Shown here piece after piece: positions 5,144-6,163 of a stretch of DNA of 6,163 nucleotides. The stretch covers positions 30,456-36,618 of the forward strand of contig DAET01000022.1 in assembly GCA_002497765.1 (NCBI GenBank). Reading direction: 5' to 3'. The position numbers and the translations under genes were made by a program. A model generated the notes under the pieces. It made no database searches, was not told the DNA's origin, and was given only the letters and a program-made list of their open reading frames with translations. Source of the DNA: Euryarchaeota archaeon UBA486. GTDB lineage: Archaea; Thermoplasmatota; Poseidoniia; Poseidoniales; Poseidoniaceae. Position 1 is the first letter of the stretch. Every line of letters begins with the position of its first letter.

Positions 5144-6163
5144 TTGGCGACGATCAAAGAGCAAATCGAAATGATTCGCGCCGAGATCGACAAGACCCAG
5201 AAGAACAAGGCCACCAACGCCCACATTGGGAAACTGAAGGCCAAAATTGCCCAACTCAAGATCAAGGAGGAAAAGACGGCAGCCCACTCGAAAGCCAGCG
5301 GTGGCGGCAAAGGGTTTGAAGTCCGAAAATCCGGTGATGCGACCGTTGCTCTGGTCGGGTTTCCCTCAGTCGGAAAATCAACCCTCATTTCCAAGGTGAC
5401 CGACGCCCACTCCGAAGCCGGAGGCTATGCCTTTACCACCCTCACCTGTATTCCCGGTGTCATGGAGCATCGGGGTGCGAAAATCCAGATTCTTGACCTG
5501 CCCGGGCTCATCAAGGGTGCTGCTGAGGGCAAAGGTCGAGGTCGCGAAATCCTCAACGTGATTCGCAGCGCCGACATGGTGCTCTACATCGTTGACCCGT
5601 TCCAAGACGGGCACTTCAACGTCCTTCATCGCGAACTGCACAACGCTGGCCTGCGTCTCAACGAAGTCAAACCGCCCGTCTTCATCAAGCGCACCGACCG
5701 AGGTGGCATTGAGGTACGAAGCACGGTCGAGCAAACCCATCTGACCGAGGAAGAAATGGCCGACATCATCCGTTCGTTCGGCTACACCTCGGCCCTGGTG
5801 ACCCTTCGTGAGAACTCCACCGCTGAGCAGATTGTTGACGCTCTCGCCGGCAACCGTGTCTACGAAAAGGCGGTCATCGCCATCAACAAGATCGACATCG
5901 CCACCGACGATGACATCGCCCGTGCACGTTCGGCCCTCCCACAGGAATGGCCCATCATGAACATCTCAGCGTTCAAGGACATTGGGCTTGAGGATCTGAA
6001 GGATTTCATCTACGACAACCTCGGCTTCATGCGAGTCTTCCTCAAGCCGCAGGGCCAGGAAGCCGACATGGAAGAACCGCTCATCGTCAAGGACGACTCA
6101 ACGGTGGAGAACATCTGCGTGAAGTTGCACCGTGCCTTCGTGCGCAAGTTCCGCTTTGCTCGT
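5144..6163 (+). CDS. DRG-family (Obg-like) GTPase, 3' end beyond window
   Basis: The first 340 residues of a developmentally-regulated GTP-binding protein, a translation-associated GTPase that binds ribosomes in eukaryotes. Domains in order: an N-terminal helical part with DKTQKNKAT (16-24), near-identical to eukaryotic DRG1; G1 GFPSVGKST (72-80); FTTLTCIPGV (97-106) around G2; G3 DLPGLIKGAAEGKGRGRE (118-135); the DRG-specific S5D2L insert (about 165-240, with LRLNEVKPP and a GNRVY just before G4); G4 NKID (248-251); G5 SA (275-276); and the TGS domain from about M296 (RVFLKPQG). The window ends in KFRFAR, so about 25-30 C-terminal residues are missing. The start is taken as TTG 5144, giving an N-terminus MATIKEQIEM once TTG is read as Met. 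An in-frame GTG at 5078 would add 22 residues not expected for the family, and the first downstream ATG (5171) would remove the N-terminal helix. It diverges from the unidentified gene. Confidence 0.95.
   Translation, partial: MATIKEQIEMIRAEIDKTQKNKATNAHIGKLKAKIAQLKIKEEKTAAHSKASGGGKGFEVRKSGDATVALVGFPSVGKSTLISKVTDAHSEAGGYAFTTLTCIPGVMEHRGAKIQILDLPGLIKGAAEGKGRGREILNVIRSADMVLYIVDPFQDGHFNVLHRELHNAGLRLNEVKPPVFIKRTDRGGIEVRSTVEQTHLTEEEMADIIRSFGYTSALVTLRENSTAEQIVDALAGNRVYEKAVIAINKIDIATDDDIARARSALPQEWPIMNISAFKDIGLEDLKDFIYDNLGFMRVFLKPQGQEADMEEPLIVKDDSTVENICVKLHRAFVRKFRFAR

Noticed and set aside
5018..5287. Full-length 317-codon version of the unidentified minus-strand gene
   Set aside because: It would overlap the well-supported N-terminal coding region of DRG by about 140 bases, so the true start should lie between 5017 and 5143.
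5086..5319. ATG 5086 as a plus-strand gene start (77 codons)
   Set aside because: It is out of frame with the DRG GTPase and gives a low-complexity, charged product overlapping the real DRG N-terminus.
1..6163. Possible mobile, CRISPR, defence or other undescribed multi-gene system
   Set aside because: No direct-repeat array, transposase, integrase, terminal inverted repeats or toxin/antitoxin-like pair was seen. Although the tRNA could serve as an integration site, the adjacent genes look like housekeeping genes with uniform composition.

Overview
This is a gene-dense, GC-rich stretch of an archaeal chromosome. The evidence is a DRG-family GTPase (found in archaea and eukaryotes, not normally bacteria), an archaeal-type nicotinamide-nucleotide adenylyltransferase, a radical SAM protein that looks like the mainly archaeal COG2108 family, and a tRNA gene preceded by a TATA-like box. 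A GrpE co-chaperone is also present, which only some archaea have (mesophilic lineages that acquired the DnaK system). This combination, with short spacers and acidic proteins, would suit a marine Poseidoniales (Marine Group II) genome. That placement is inference; the archaeal call is firm.

Layout, left to right. A tRNA-Val(CAC) gene on the minus strand is cut by the window's left edge. Next come two minus-strand genes read from about 1895 towards 118: pdxT (glutaminase subunit of PLP synthase), then a radical SAM protein whose start codon overlaps the pdxT stop by one base. Diverging from pdxT across a 105-base spacer is a plus-strand pair: a class V PLP-dependent aminotransferase and, 4 bases later, nadM. 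nadM meets grpE tail to tail with one base between the stop codons. grpE lies 39 bases behind an unrecognised minus-strand gene of about 227 residues. The last gene, on the plus strand, is a DRG GTPase that appears to start at TTG and runs off the right edge inside its TGS domain.

The left and centre form a small cofactor neighbourhood. PdxT supplies ammonia for PLP synthesis (its partner PdxS is not in the window), the divergent aminotransferase uses PLP, and NadM makes NAD. The radical SAM protein is coupled to pdxT but has no established function. The right part concerns proteostasis and translation (GrpE, DRG). There is no mobile element, CRISPR array, long repeat or defence-type cassette. 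Every stretch over 300 bases is covered by a gene. The items most worth a second look are the pdxT/radical SAM coupling, the altered C-terminal motif in NadM, the unidentified gene next to DRG, and the non-ATG start of DRG.
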